Positions 23,024 through 23,069 of a DNA stretch of 23,069 bases are shown in pieces (position 1 is the stretch's first letter; each line of letters begins with the position of its first letter). A model generated the notes under the pieces. The model ran no database searches. It was given only the letters and a program-made list of their open reading frames with translations, and had not been told where the DNA came from. Location of the stretch: contig JABWAJ010000015.1 in assembly GCA_013361075.1 (NCBI GenBank), positions 1-23,069 of the forward strand, written 5' to 3'. A program made the translations under genes and the position numbers. This DNA comes from Saprospiraceae bacterium (GTDB lineage Bacteria; Bacteroidota; Bacteroidia; Chitinophagales; Saprospiraceae).

Positions 23024-23069
23024 TTATACTGCGTTGGATTTTTTGACTACGTCGAACTTACGTTTCAAG
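23024..23069 (-). CDS. Possible 3' end of a leftward gene at the window edge
   Basis: On the minus strand one frame is open from base 23069 to a TAA at 23024-23026, ending in KRKFDVVKKSNAV. It is consistent with the leftward terminator 86 bases beyond. The same frame continues open for 17 codons to a second TAA. With only 15 codons visible this cannot be identified and may be chance. Confidence 0.2.
   Translation of the reverse strand, partial: LKRKFDVVKKSNAV

Noticed and set aside
1..23069. CRISPR array, given the sigma/anti-sigma/protease likeness to the Craspase set
   Set aside because: No series of regularly spaced identical repeats and no Cas gene were found.

Overview
The window looks like a chromosomal segment of a Bacteroidota bacterium, most likely one of the Saprospiria/Chitinophagia-type gliders. 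Three things point there: two PorP/SprF-type outer-membrane proteins with a type B (gliding-motility-associated, CHU_C-like) type IX secretion sorting domain; promoter-like boxes that fit the Bacteroidota TTG / TAnnTTTG pattern instead of the E. coli one; and a bactofilin-AtpZ pair plus a YpdA-type bacillithiol disulfide reductase. No rRNA, tRNA, transposase, integrase or CRISPR array was seen.

Left part (1-10680), AT-richer by eye and accessory in character. A truncated TPR lipoprotein and a coiled-coil, multi-pass membrane protein with a VWA-like end run leftwards (1-3083). Divergent from them is an exported beta-propeller/caspase-like protease (3254-4909). Converging on that gene is a tight five-gene minus-strand operon (10680 down to 4939): ECF sigma factor, membrane anti-sigma-like TPR protein, small exported caspase-like protease, leucine-rich-repeat surface protein with a type B T9SS sorting domain, and a PorP/SprF partner. 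Junctions are 26-bp overlap, 4-bp ATGA overlap, 13 bp and 5 bp. My inference is a self-contained signalling and surface-display unit: an envelope sensor holds the sigma factor, a protease may act on it, and the output is a secreted adhesin/recognition protein with its dedicated translocon partner. This operon, with a second caspase next door, is the best candidate for an undescribed system.

Middle (10681-11339) is 659 bases without a convincing gene. It holds a perfect 14-bp inverted repeat, a rightward promoter-like box and a GC-rich stretch that may be an interspersed repeat or RNA element.

Right part (11340-23069), more GC-rich and more housekeeping in nature: an ENPP-type phosphodiesterase lipoprotein; a leftward operon of YpdA flavoprotein, SGNH-hydrolase lipoprotein and a small coiled-coil lipoprotein; a large periplasmic TPR protein; a second, stand-alone PorP/SprF protein ending in a clear terminator; bactofilin, AtpZ and an AtpI-like membrane protein that are not followed by ATP synthase genes; and a run of M48 metalloprotease lipoprotein, GNAT acetyltransferase and a dienoyl/enoyl-CoA-reductase-like SDR. 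The right edge holds a leftward terminator, and possibly the last codons of a leftward gene.
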